Shown here: one piece after another, positions 8,567-18,460 of the stretch
Numbering within the stretch: the first letter of the stretch is position 1
Layout of the letters: each line of letters opens with the position of its first letter
DNA from: Xanthomonas sp. DAR 80977
Lineage (GTDB): Bacteria > Pseudomonadota > Gammaproteobacteria > Xanthomonadales > Xanthomonadaceae
Direction of reading: 5' to 3'
NCBI RefSeq assembly: GCF_041240605.1
Contig: NZ_CP162487.1
Coordinates: 3,045,001 to 3,109,000 of the forward strand
Length of the DNA stretch: 64,000 bases
Program-made: the position numbers and the translations under genes
The notes under the pieces: generated by a model
Seen by the model: only the letters and a program-made list of their open reading frames with translations
The model's database searches: none
What the model was told of the DNA's origin: nothing

Positions 8567-8600
8567 AAAAACGACAAGCCTGCGCTTGTCGTTTTTTTTT
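8567..8600 (+). terminator. Rho-independent terminator after the second tRNA-Arg
   Basis: An 11-bp stem, AAACGACAAGC / GCTTGTCGTTT, with a CTGC loop and a T tract. Compared with the first copy, the tip of the stem differs on both sides (GC pairing retained), so pairing has been preserved after duplication. Confidence 0.92.
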
Positions 8601-8640
8601 GCCTTGCGCCCGGCCACGCAAGCGCGCGTGCGCTACGCCC

Positions 8641-9636
8641 TCACGCGGCGACCTTGCCGCCGATGCCCGGCGCCTGCGCCGCCGCGTCGCCGCCCAGCTC
8701 GATCACCGCGTAGCCTGCCGCGCGCCACGCCTCCAGCCCGCCACGCAGCGGCACCACGTCCTCGTAGTGATGCTGGCGCAGGCGCGTGGCCAGCACCGCG
8801 GCCGACACCTCGTTCGGGCAGGCGCAGTAGATGACGATCTTGCGGTCGCGCGGCAACGCCGCGACGATGGCGTCGATGCGGCGATCGTCCACCTCCAGCG
8901 CACCGGGAATCGCATACGGCTCCAGCGTGCGATACCCCGGCGCGCGGATGTCCAGCAGCACCGGCGTCGCCTCGCCCTGCATCAAGGCGTACAGCTCGTC
9001 GACCTCGATGCGCAGCGTCTCCATCGACTTCAGCAGCGCATGCCGGCGCCAGGCGCGATAGCCGACGTAGAGCGCGAGCAGGCCCGCCAGCAGCAGCACC
9101 GCGCGCGTGCCGAGCAGGCTCAGCCAGTCCAGCACGTCCTGCACCTGATCGGCGAACGCCAGGCCCAACAACAGGCCGCAACCGGCCCACAACGCCGCGC
9201 CCAGCGCGTCGTAGCGCAGGAACTGGCCCGGCCGCACCCGCATCGCCCCGGCCATCGGCACCGACACCATCGACAGGCCGGGCACGAACTTGGCCACCGC
9301 CAGCACGCGTACGCCCCAGCGGGTGTAGAAGCGCTCGGTCTTCTTCATGCAGGTGTCGCGCGACAGCGACAGCCGGCACAGCGACTGCAGCGTGCGGTTG
9401 CCGTAGCGGCGGCCGGCGCCGAACCAGACCAGGTCGCCGATCAGGCTGGCCACCATCGACACCGACAAGGCCGCCAGCAGGCCGCTCCACACCGCGCCGC
9501 CGTCGAGCAGCGCATAGGTCGCACCAACCAGGATCAGGGTCGGCAATGCCGGCACCGGCAGGCCCAGCGACAAGGCCAGCACGTTGACGAAGACCAGGCC
9601 CAGGCCGTAACGCGCGATCAGTTCCTGCATGGCCAT
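8641..9636 (-). CDS. DedA-family membrane protein fused to a rhodanese domain
   Basis: A 331-residue two-part protein. Residues 1 to about 200 form a DedA/SNARE-associated inner-membrane domain: a re-entrant LGLPVPALPTLILVGA segment, the FVPGLSMVSVPMAGAMR motif typical of DedA, and several hydrophobic helices. Residues about 215-320 form a cytoplasmic rhodanese domain with VLLDIRAPGY and the active-site loop YCACPNEVSA, where the first Cys would carry the persulfide. DedA proteins act in lipid flipping and membrane homeostasis; this fusion recurs in proteobacteria. An in-frame ATG two codons later (9630) is an alternative start. Confidence 0.88.
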   Translation of the reverse strand: MAMQELIARYGLGLVFVNVLALSLGLPVPALPTLILVGATYALLDGGAVWSGLLAALSVSMVASLIGDLVWFGAGRRYGNRTLQSLCRLSLSRDTCMKKTERFYTRWGVRVLAVAKFVPGLSMVSVPMAGAMRVRPGQFLRYDALGAALWAGCGLLLGLAFADQVQDVLDWLSLLGTRAVLLLAGLLALYVGYRAWRRHALLKSMETLRIEVDELYALMQGEATPVLLDIRAPGYRTLEPYAIPGALEVDDRRIDAIVAALPRDRKIVIYCACPNEVSAAVLATRLRQHHYEDVVPLRGGLEAWRAAGYAVIELGGDAAAQAPGIGGKVAA

Positions 9637-9744
9637 GCCTGCGCCCGGGGGAAGAAGGAATGCGCCATTATCCTCCCGGCATCGAGCGCCGGCGCGCGCG
9701 GCGGCGCATCACCCGCAGAACAGACTCGCCCATCCGATACGCCG

Positions 9745-10671
9745 TCAGTCCAGGCGCGCCTGCAACCGCGCCAGCCACGCCTCGAACACGCCGGGCCGGC
9801 GCATGCGCGCGCGCCACCAGGCCAGCGCCGCGCCCTCCTCGCCGCTGCGCCACGCCAGCTGGAACACCTCGTCCGGCTTCGGCTCCTCGACCCGCTTGCG
9901 CACCAGCGCGCCGCGCGCCAGCGCCGCCCGCGCATACGGCTCGGGCAGGAAGCCGAAGCCCAGCCCGGCCAGCTGCAGCCGGTATTTGCTGCGCATGTCC
10001 GGCACGGTCAGCGCATCCTGGCCGAACAGCAGCCCGACCGTGCGCGGCAGCAGCCGCCGCGCCGAATCGGCGACCGCGATCGCGCGATGTTCGGCCAGCT
10101 GGCTGCGGCCGAGCGGCTCGGCGGCCTGCGCCAGCGGATGGCCTGGCGCGACCACGAACACGAACGGCAAGGTGCCGAACGGTTCGGCCACATAGCCGCC
10201 GCCGCTGGGCCCCTCCCCGGCCGCGCCGAGCAGCAGGTCCACGCGCCGGTCCAGCAGCGCCTCCCAGGTGCCGGACAGCGACTCCTGCAGGATCCGCAGC
10301 CGGGTCTGGTCGGCGACCGCATAGAACGCGGCCACGTCCTCGGCCAGGCAGTCCGGCGCGAACACCGAATCCAGCCCCAGCGCGAACTCGGTCTCCCAGC
10401 CGGAGGCGACGCGGCGCACGCGCAGCTCCAGGTCTCCGGCCGCGCGCAGCAGATGCCGGCCCTCGCGCAGCAATTCGGCCCCGGCCGCGGTGAGCGCCAC
10501 CTTCGGCCCCAGCCGCTCGAACAGCTGCACGCCCAGGTCCTCCTCCAGCTTGGCCACCGTGTAGGAAATCGTGGACGGCACCTTGTGCAGCGCCTTGCCG
10601 GCCGCCGAGAACGAGCCGCGGCGGTCGATGGCGTCGATGATCTGCAGGGCGTCGAGGCTGATCTTGAGCAT
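9745..10671 (-). CDS. LysR-family transcriptional regulator
   Basis: A 308-residue LTTR. The N-terminal winged helix-turn-helix (about residues 5-65) reads IDAIDRRGSFSAAGKALH and then STISYTVAKLEEDLGVQLFER. A periplasmic-binding-protein-like effector domain follows to the end. It is transcribed divergently from a pirin gene with 161 bp between them, the usual arrangement for an LTTR that controls its neighbour. The nearest relatives are regulators of the DhcR/YhaJ kind paired with pirin. The effector is unknown. Confidence 0.92.
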   Translation of the reverse strand: MLKISLDALQIIDAIDRRGSFSAAGKALHKVPSTISYTVAKLEEDLGVQLFERLGPKVALTAAGAELLREGRHLLRAAGDLELRVRRVASGWETEFALGLDSVFAPDCLAEDVAAFYAVADQTRLRILQESLSGTWEALLDRRVDLLLGAAGEGPSGGGYVAEPFGTLPFVFVVAPGHPLAQAAEPLGRSQLAEHRAIAVADSARRLLPRTVGLLFGQDALTVPDMRSKYRLQLAGLGFGFLPEPYARAALARGALVRKRVEEPKPDEVFQLAWRSGEEGAALAWWRARMRRPGVFEAWLARLQARLD

Positions 10672-10832
10672 TCGAATTTTTCGATGATAGGTGCCGAATC
10701 TATCCGTTTTTCAAACCCGGGAACAGCGCGGATACTTGCCCTCACCGCAAGGCAGCCACGAAATCAAGCAGATATCGCGACTGTCCTGCCTATCGATCCA
10801 CTTGCACATCCCGCCACTACCAGGAGCTTCCC
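10672..10832. promoter_or_regulatory. lysR/pirin divergent control region
   Basis: The 161-bp divergent spacer has an AT-rich block next to the lysR start with a TTCGAA palindrome and the related halves ATTCGAA and TTCGATGAT within 20 bp, the kind of dyad LTTRs bind (T-N11-A class). AGGAG lies 8 bp before the pirin ATG. Operator function is inferred. Confidence 0.4.
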
Positions 10833-11534
10833 ATGCTGCAGATCCGCACCAGCGACACCCGCGGCCGTGCCGAACACGGCTGGCTGTCCTCGCGCCACAC
10901 CTTCTCCTTCGGCCACTACCACGACCCGCGCCACATGGGCTTCGGGCCGCTGCGGGTGATCAACGAGGACCGGGTGAAGCCGGGCCAGGGCTTCGGCACC
11001 CATGCGCACCGCGACATGGAGATCCTGTCCTACGTGCTCGACGGCGCGCTGGAGCACAAGGACAGCATGGGCAACGGTTCGGTGCTGCGCTACGGCGACG
11101 TGCAGCGCATGAGCGCCGGTTCCGGGGTCACCCACAGCGAATTCAACCACTCCGCCAGCGAACCGGTGCACTTCCTGCAGATCTGGCTGTTGCCGGAACG
11201 CGCCGGGATCGAACCGGGCTACGAGGAAAAGCACTTCGCACCGGAGACCAAGCGCGGCCAGCTGCGCCTGATCGCCGCGCCGCAGGGCGAGGATGGCGCG
11301 GTGACGATCCACCAGGATGCGCGCATCTATGCGTCGATCCTGGATGGCGACGAGCGCATCGCCTACCCGCTGGCCGCCGGGCGCGGCGCCTACGTGCAGG
11401 TCATCCGCGGTTCGCTGACGGTCAACGGCCAGGCGCTGCAGGCCGGCGACGCGGCGCAGATCGTCGACGAGGCAGAGCTGCGCTTCGCCGATGCGCAGGA
11501 CACGGAATTCCTGCTGTTCGACCTGCCGCGCTGA
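10833..11534 (+). CDS. Pirin-family protein (YhhW type)
   Basis: A 233-residue bicupin. The N-terminal cupin holds the metal-binding pattern GFGTHAHRDMEILSYVLDG followed by GVTHSEFNHS. The start MLQIRTSDTRGRAEHGWLSS is standard for bacterial pirins. E. coli YhhW has quercetinase activity in vitro; a physiological role is uncertain. It is probably controlled by the divergent LysR gene at 10671. The ribosome site AGGAG is well placed. Confidence 0.93.
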   Translation: MLQIRTSDTRGRAEHGWLSSRHTFSFGHYHDPRHMGFGPLRVINEDRVKPGQGFGTHAHRDMEILSYVLDGALEHKDSMGNGSVLRYGDVQRMSAGSGVTHSEFNHSASEPVHFLQIWLLPERAGIEPGYEEKHFAPETKRGQLRLIAAPQGEDGAVTIHQDARIYASILDGDERIAYPLAAGRGAYVQVIRGSLTVNGQALQAGDAAQIVDEAELRFADAQDTEFLLFDLPR

Positions 11535-11807
11535 GCCGCGACACCGGCCGGCCGTTGCCGCAGCACGGGCGGCGCCCGCAGAACCCGCCCGATGGCGGGT
11601 TCCGCGGGTTCGCGCGGCGCAGCGCGCATCCGTGGCGGCACTGGCCGCACCGATCGCAACGCCAGGCATGGCCATGTGCGGGCTGGGCGCCACAGCGCCC
11701 ATTCCTCACGCGCCCCTCGACATGCCATGACGCGTCCTGCACGGCATCCGCGTCAATGCTTGCGCTCTTCCCCACACGCCGGCATGCCGGCCAAGAGCCC
11801 TGCCCCG

Positions 11808-13941
<2,134 letters not shown>

Positions 13942-13946
<5 letters not shown>

Positions 13947-14012
13947 CGACACGCGTCACCCGGAGGCCGCAAGCCGGCAGCCGGGTGTCGCATGCGGCAT
14001 GCTGCGGCCTCC
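13942..14012. repeat. Stacked hairpins over the glgX stop codon
   Basis: GGTGACG / CGTCACC (13942-13960) includes the glgX stop codon. GGAGGCCGCA at 13962-13971 pairs perfectly with TGCGGCCTCC at 14003-14012. No T tract follows, so these are not typical intrinsic terminators. They may stabilise the mRNA 3' end. Confidence 0.5.
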
Positions 14013-14459
14013 GCAAGCGCAACCGAATCCAGCCTTCAGAACCATCGGCACGCCGCATCCGGCGGCTCGCATCGGACATCCGAGGACGAGGAAAAACGCG
14101 GGGGAATGGGTCATCGGCAGCCTTGTCCAAGGCTGGCGTATCGCAAGGCCACGCTTCCAGCATTCCGACCAGCGCAGCGACCCGCTCGCGCTGTCTGTAC
14201 CCCTGTGGACACGTCGAGGCGCACGATCCCGGGATCCAAGGCCGGTGCACAACAGCGCAGCGCCATGGCCCCTGGCGTCGAGTGCCGGCTGCGCCCCTGG
14301 ACGACGTGAGAACTGGACCGAAGCATCGCCTCGGCACCCAAACTTTCCAGCGATTAAACGGCACTTCCGACTGCGCCCAATCTTCACTCGTGCCATACCA
14401 CCGTACGCGCAGTTTGGAGATGCCCGCTCAAGGGCTCTAACTTACTCGTGGAGTCAACG
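14013..14459. other. No gene recognised between glgX and the CsbD gene
   Basis: This 447-bp stretch has several open frames on both strands, but none has a convincing start, ribosome site or recognisable product. It is less GC-rich than the glgX region. I see only the promoter-proximal sequence expected before the small stress gene at 14460. Confidence 0.5.
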
Positions 14460-14630
14460 ATGGATAAGAATCGCACTGAAGGCGCCAAGAACCAGGTCAA
14501 GGGCACCGTCAAGGAAGTCGTCGGCAAGGTCACCGGCAACAAGTTGAAGGAAGTCGAAGGCAAACTGCAGAAGGGCGCCGGCAAGGTCCAGAGCGAAGTC
14601 GGCAAGGCGCGGGACAACGCCCGCCACTGA
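14460..14630 (+). CDS. CsbD-like stress protein
   Basis: A 56-residue highly charged protein with the repeating pattern GAKNQVKGTVKEVVGKVTG followed by EVEGKLQKGAGKVQ, characteristic of the CsbD/YjbJ family (general stress, hydrophilic, probably disordered or helical). The ATG at 14460 follows GGAG by 6 bases. The gene stands alone between the core region and the island boundary. Confidence 0.88.
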   Translation: MDKNRTEGAKNQVKGTVKEVVGKVTGNKLKEVEGKLQKGAGKVQSEVGKARDNARH

Positions 14631-14646
14631 GTACTTTGCAAGCAGG

Positions 14647-14700
14647 CCGGGCTCGAGTCTTTCGCTGGCCGGATGCCGGCCAGATGCTTCTCGAGCCCGG
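14647..14700. repeat. Nested perfect inverted repeat
   Basis: The outer arms CCGGGCTCGAG (14647-14657) and CTCGAGCCCGG (14690-14700) enclose a second perfect dyad, CTGGCCGG (14665-14672) and CCGGCCAG (14676-14683). It lies 17 bp past the csbD-like gene. It has no T tract. It could act as a bidirectional structural element or a processed mRNA end. Confidence 0.6.
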
Positions 14701-15242
14701 CAGCGAGAGCCAGACAGTCGTCGAGATCGCGCGCCAGAAAGGCCTGAAGCTACGCGTCCGATAGATCCCGGCGGCGACGGCTTTGGCATGGGGGCGAGCG
14801 ACCGCCCCCAACACCCCAATGCATTGCCACACATCGGCCGAACCGGGAAACGTGGCGGTTGCCACTGGATTCGACGTTCCGAAACAACGCCTCAATCCGT
14901 CGGTGAATGCTCTTCACTGCAAGTTGCACGACCGACTTGCGCCTCCAAGCCATCAAGGCCCAGACGCCATTCAAGGTTTCGTCCAGCTCTACCACATCCC
15001 CTGACTGCCGATTGCTACGGCAGCTTGAGCAGGCATCGCGCTGCAGCAGCAGTGGCGAGCAGCCCATCGCCACAAGGACGCATCTCGGGCCGCGACGCGT
15101 TCGATGAGCTTGCGACTGAAGCATGCCTGCAAGTCGCAGCAATACGGCAAAGCGAACCTGGCAGCAACCGGCCGCGCGGCATCAGATGGCGCGCTACTCG
15201 CGTGCAAGAGTGCCCATGAGCGGTCACGGCAATGGAAAAGAA
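14701..15242. other. Gene-poor stretch at the core/island border
   Basis: I find no gene I can support here. One minus-strand frame contains VVELDET, a phrase reminiscent of IS1/IS1595-type transposases, but the surrounding sequence does not align with them, so I do not call a transposase remnant. The stretch ends at the tRNA-Ser terminator at 15243. Confidence 0.4.
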
Positions 15243-15275
15243 AAACGCCCGCAAATCGTTGATTTGCGGGCGTTT
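15243..15275 (-). terminator. Terminator of the displaced tRNA-Ser gene
   Basis: A 15-bp perfect stem (15243-15257 with 15261-15275) with a 3-base loop, followed on the minus strand by TTTTTCTTTTCC. It starts 10 bases after a tRNA-Ser CCA end on the same strand, so it was probably the native terminator of that tRNA. Confidence 0.85.
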
Positions 15276-15285
15276 CCTTGACACT

Positions 15286-15302
15286 GGCGGAGTGAGAGGG
15301 AC
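15286..15302 (-). other. tRNA-Ser 3' fragment; probable attachment site (island left end)
   Basis: On the minus strand the 17 bases CCCTCTCACTCCGCCA preceded by T form the 3' half of a T-stem, a 7-base acceptor strand (TCACTCC), the discriminator G and CCA, as in class II tRNA-Ser. The rest of the tRNA, including the TTCGAAT loop, is missing. The native-looking terminator sits on the core side. This is the arrangement left when a tyrosine integrase inserts an element into a tRNA 3' end: the intact tRNA would lie at the other end of the element, beyond the window. Confidence 0.65.
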
Positions 15303-15372
15303 ACAATTTAAAATCCTCTAACCCATTGATGCCGATCGTCTTTTCCCACCTGGACACCCGCAAATTGTGTCC
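15299..15372. repeat. Inverted repeat next to the putative att site
   Basis: GGACACAATTT (15299-15309) is perfectly inverted as AAATTGTGTCC (15362-15372), with 52 bp between. The left arm overlaps the tRNA-Ser fragment by 4 bp. It may be an integrase or excisionase binding dyad; this is inference from position. Confidence 0.5.
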
Positions 15373-15660
15373 AAGGGATGGTCCTGCGCTCGGGATCGTA
15401 GCCGAGGCGGCATGCAATGTGGATCCCCTCGGCCTAGGCCCACCAACGGCACGTGATCGGGAGCAACATCGCCCACCGCCGGCGCACCGGCGATGCCGAT
15501 TCTTGACCGTTTCCTGACCCCTTCTAGGCATCCATGGACATAGGAAAGCCAACTTTGCGGCGCCTATTTATATTTGTGAAATACCTCTGAAATTTGCACT
15601 TGCGGGTTGGCGACTTGGTGCTTGGATGAAAGCTCCTTCCACAGGCTCCAAGGAGCATCC
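15373..15660. other. Island left-end spacer
   Basis: No gene is supported in this 288-bp stretch. The last 40 bp hold the leader of the small gene at 15661 with AAGGAG upstream of its ATG. Confidence 0.4.
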
Positions 15661-16026
15661 ATGCAATCCGAACTCACCCTTCAAATCGCCAGCCGCCTCG
15701 TCAGCGGACTCCTTTGCCAGGAGCGGCACTGCCGCTTGCCGGATCGTGTCGACGACATCCGGCACGCGCTGGAGGTCGCCGCGGAAATGATGCGCCAATA
15801 CCGCGGCGGCTCCGCTGCGCCTCCGGTGCATGACCACGCCCCGCCCAAGCCCGCCCCGACGCTAGCGTCGCCGTCCCAACCGCAAGCGCCGCGCCAGCAA
15901 GACATCCGAACCCGGGAGGCAATCGTGGTGCGCGACATGCCGTCCGTCGAAGAGTGGCGCAAGAACCGCCGACGCAAGGCGGCCCCCGACCCCGTGGCGA
16001 ACAAGAAGAAGCCGACGCTCCACTGA
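15661..16026 (+). CDS. Small basic protein of the mobilisation module
   Basis: A 121-residue product starting at an ATG preceded by AAGGAGCATCC. The N-terminal 45 residues look helical (SRLVSGLLCQERHCRLPDRV), the middle is proline/alanine-rich, and the tail is strongly basic (WRKNRRRKAA, ANKKKPTLH). I do not recognise the family. It converges with the relaxase gene on a shared terminator, so an accessory role in DNA transfer is possible but unproven. Confidence 0.6.
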   Translation: MQSELTLQIASRLVSGLLCQERHCRLPDRVDDIRHALEVAAEMMRQYRGGSAAPPVHDHAPPKPAPTLASPSQPQAPRQQDIRTREAIVVRDMPSVEEWRKNRRRKAAPDPVANKKKPTLH

Positions 16027-16042
16027 TACGCACCGATGCCCC

Positions 16043-16080
16043 AACAACAAAGTGCCCCGCAAGCGGGGCACCGTTGTTTC
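16043..16080. terminator. Bidirectional terminator between the small gene and the relaxase
   Basis: A strong stem, GTGCCCC / GGGGCAC with GC-rich loop closure, is flanked by AACAACAAA on one side and CGTTGTTT on the other. T-rich runs therefore follow it on both strands. It serves the convergent genes ending at 16026 (+) and 16079 (-). Confidence 0.8.
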
Positions 16081-17689
16081 AGTGGAGGCGTGGGCGCGGT
16101 GGACGGGGGCCGCTGGGTGCACGGTCCAAGGCTGGCGGGTCGTAGAGCGCATCGGATTGAGCGTCCTGGGTGCCGAAGACCAGCGGTCGGTCGAACTCGA
16201 GGGGATAGCGCCCCAGCATCCCCTGGCTCCAGGTCTCCAGATGGCGGCAACACTCTTCGGCCTCCTGCTCGCAGAACGCTTTTTGCTCGGGGGTGACCCG
16301 AGCCCGAGCCTCCGCCAGCTCGGCCGTCCGCTTTTCCAAGGTGCTCAATCGCCATGCCCGCCGCTGCTTCCAGGCCTGCTCCGACCACGACGTGCCCGGC
16401 TGGGGATTGTTGACCGTGAACTCCTCCCAAGACCGCTCCGCGAGATGGCGGAGCTTGGAGGCGCGTTGCTCGGCCTGCAGGCGCCGTCCGAACCTGGTCA
16501 GGCTGGCCTTGAAGCGGCGCAACCGCCGGGCCAACTCCAGCAGGTCTGTGCGGAACCGGGTGTGCTCGGCGAACGCCGCGGCGCGCTCGGCCGCCCAAGC
16601 CAAGAGCTGGCGGGTGGCATGGAGTGCCCGCGCCACGCCCTCCTGGCGAAGCGCCCCCCATTCCTGGCTCAACTCAGCAACGAGCGCAGGAATGGACAGC
16701 TGCTCTGGGCGTGGCGCCCCAGGACCGCTCTCCTCCACCAGCCCCAGCCTTTGGGCGATGACCTCCATGCTGCGGGACATCTCTATCTGCCCTGCCCCGC
16801 GGCCCAGCGGCAGGGACAGCACGGCGGGAGGACGGCGGATCTCCCGTTGGGCCTGTTCGTGGCTGTGGCCGTCGGGCACCTCTGCAGCGCGTCCCTCGTT
16901 TTCGAACACGGCGATGAGTTTTTGGAAGGTCTCTTCGTTGGCCTCTTCGACCTGGCGGTTTGCCTCCGCGCGATCAGAGGCCTGGCCCCGGCGAGCGATG
17001 GCCGTCGCGTTCTTGCCCACGTGTTTTGTAGGTTCTCGCGCGAGCACGGCAGCGGCGACCAGGTCGCCGCGCGCCAGGGCCTCGCCGGCCTGAGCCTCAA
17101 GGCTGCGGTGGTCCACCTGGATTCCTAGGCCAGCCGCCTCAAGGTAGGCATTGATGGTGGTGGCGATCAACTCGCGCACCCACTGCACTTCTGTCCTGCC
17201 TGAGGGTCCGCCGTCGAGCTCACGCGTTTTGTCTACAAAACCGTCCGGCCCGATGCGCCGCGTCGTGGTCAGAACGTGGACGTGCCAGTTCAGCCCGTCT
17301 TTAGAGCCCGGGCTGTGGATGCTGGCCTGGGCCGCGAAGCCGTAGCGAGCCACCAAGGCACGGGTGACCTCCATGGCCAGCGCCGATCGCTGCGCATCGT
17401 CGAGTTCGTGAGGCAACGCGAACTCGAACTCGCGCGCGACCGTGGCGTCTTTGCGCCGCTCGGCCGCCTCGGCCGCCGGCCAGAGCTGAGCCGGGACGAC
17501 GGCCCAGTCCGGCGCGTCCTCGGGAGCGATGCAGCGCGTTTCGACCACGCCGTCCCGCCGGCGGTAGTCGTGGCGCTGCCCTGCCTTCTCGTCCTCGAGA
17601 AGCAGGCCAGCGCGGTAGGCAGCCGCAGCAATGGACGAATGTCCTTTGGCGCGACTGAAAGTTTTGATGTTGGCGTGGTAGATGGCCAT
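16079..17689 (-). CDS. mobA: MobA/MobL-type relaxase (MOBQ)
   Basis: A 536-residue relaxase that would nick oriT and pilot single-stranded DNA during conjugative mobilisation. The start MAIYHANIKTFSRAKGHS is the classic MobA/MobL N-terminus, including the conserved AAAAYRAG motif; the nucleophilic Tyr is Tyr4 or Tyr25. The HUH metal motif is NWHVHV with His136 and His138. The C-terminal 250 residues are helical and charged, without a primase or helicase domain that I recognise. It is transcribed divergently from a TraD/MobC-like gene, with an oriT-like region between. No type IV secretion or coupling genes are in the window, so the island looks mobilisable rather than self-transmissible as far as can be seen. 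Confidence 0.92.
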   Translation of the reverse strand: MAIYHANIKTFSRAKGHSSIAAAAYRAGLLLEDEKAGQRHDYRRRDGVVETRCIAPEDAPDWAVVPAQLWPAAEAAERRKDATVAREFEFALPHELDDAQRSALAMEVTRALVARYGFAAQASIHSPGSKDGLNWHVHVLTTTRRIGPDGFVDKTRELDGGPSGRTEVQWVRELIATTINAYLEAAGLGIQVDHRSLEAQAGEALARGDLVAAAVLAREPTKHVGKNATAIARRGQASDRAEANRQVEEANEETFQKLIAVFENEGRAAEVPDGHSHEQAQREIRRPPAVLSLPLGRGAGQIEMSRSMEVIAQRLGLVEESGPGAPRPEQLSIPALVAELSQEWGALRQEGVARALHATRQLLAWAAERAAAFAEHTRFRTDLLELARRLRRFKASLTRFGRRLQAEQRASKLRHLAERSWEEFTVNNPQPGTSWSEQAWKQRRAWRLSTLEKRTAELAEARARVTPEQKAFCEQEAEECCRHLETWSQGMLGRYPLEFDRPLVFGTQDAQSDALYDPPALDRAPSGPRPPRPRLH

Positions 17690-17739
17690 GAGGCGGCGGC
17701 TCCGAAGCAGTGGGGTTGCCTCGTTTATGCCTCGGCTTT

Positions 17740-17835
17740 GGATTTGCGCAAGCGCCGCTGGCGCTTGGGGTTCAAGGGGCAAAGCCCTTTGCGCACGCAT
17801 CACGTAGTGATGCCTAGGTGCGCTCTTGCTTGTTT
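17740..17835. other. Candidate oriT
   Basis: Between the divergent relaxase and TraD-like genes lie three short dyads in a row: CAAGCGCC / GGCGCTTG (17749-17767), AAGGGGC / GCCCTT (about 17773-17790) and GCATCAC / GTGATGC (17797-17813). They are followed at once by TAGGTGCGCTCTTGC, which resembles the RSF1010-type MOBQ nick region (TAAGTGCGCCCT). Hairpin-then-nic is the expected MOBQ oriT layout. The sequence features are seen; oriT function is inferred. Confidence 0.6.
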
Positions 17836-17955
17836 CTTTTAAGCCTTGTTTTTCAGATCCTTTCGATTCCGAGGGAGTCCAAATTTTCGAGCCGGCATGA
17901 ACTTGACGCGAGCCATTTCTTTGGTTGACTCGTAAGCAAGCAGAGGAGAAATCAG

Positions 17956-18282
17956 ATGAGCGCGACAAACCACTACCACGACCGAATCCATCGAGCCACC
18001 GAACGACTAGCGCAGCTTCAAGCGCGCGAGCTTTTAGCGAGCCAGCGCCAAGCGGTAAAGGCGAAGGAAACGCAACGTCGCGAAGAAGCCAAGCGACGCA
18101 TGCAGGTCGCAGAGCTTGTGTTTTTAGCCGGTGCCGAAACGCTGGAGGATGCTGAGTTAGTCGGCGCGCTGTTGAGCTATGTAGAAAGCCGCAATGACCA
18201 TGATGTCCGCAACCAAGCACGCTCGCGCGGGACCTTGCGGCTGACAATGGCAGACGCAGAAGACAGCCAAATCAGGCACTGA
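17956..18282 (+). CDS. TraD/MobC-like mobilisation accessory protein
   Basis: A 108-residue, strongly charged, largely helical protein. The N-terminal part is a coiled-coil-like stretch rich in Arg, Gln and Lys. The C-terminal part AELVFLAGAETLEDAELVGALL resembles the conserved segment of the conjugal-transfer TraD family (PF06412), small relaxosome proteins encoded opposite MobA/MobL. GAGGAG precedes the ATG. Its position across the putative oriT from the relaxase supports the role. Confidence 0.7.
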   Translation: MSATNHYHDRIHRATERLAQLQARELLASQRQAVKAKETQRREEAKRRMQVAELVFLAGAETLEDAELVGALLSYVESRNDHDVRNQARSRGTLRLTMADAEDSQIRH

Positions 18283-18355
18283 CCTGGCTCTTCAGTGTTA
18301 GCACTTGCTCGCTGCCCTCGAGTTGCAGCCGCCTGAGAGTTGAGCTAAAACATGG

Positions 18356-18457
18356 CTACCGGTCGCTGAGCGTCGGTGTTGTGCCCGCATGCCAAACGGC
18401 TCCGGGTGCCCGAGGTCCACCCAATGGGGGCGCGGGAATCTTTCGATTCCGGAGCCG
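18356..18457 (+). repeat. Structured intergenic repeat, copy 1
   Basis: About 102 bp shared with a second copy at 24028-24131: blocks of 31 bp (18359-18389) and 21 bp (18396-18416) are identical, and the 3' hairpin is nearly so. It can fold as a three-way junction: outer stem CGGCTCCGG / CCGGAGCCG, arm 1 GTGCCC / GGGCGC, arm 2 GGAATC / GATTCC with a TTT-type loop. It ends 3 bp before the ATG of the HNH gene, so it may be its 5' leader. Confidence 0.75.
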
Positions 18458-18460
18458 ACC

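Noticed and set aside
14750..15142. Possible transposase remnant on the minus strand (VVELDET phrase)
   Set aside because: Only seven residues resemble IS1/IS1595 catalytic regions; the flanking sequence does not continue the match and no terminal repeats were seen.
18356..18457. Repeat read as a degenerate tRNA
   Set aside because: The TTTCGATTCC stretch resembles a T-loop, but stem lengths and loop position do not fit a cloverleaf, and no CCA or anticodon arm can be placed in both copies.
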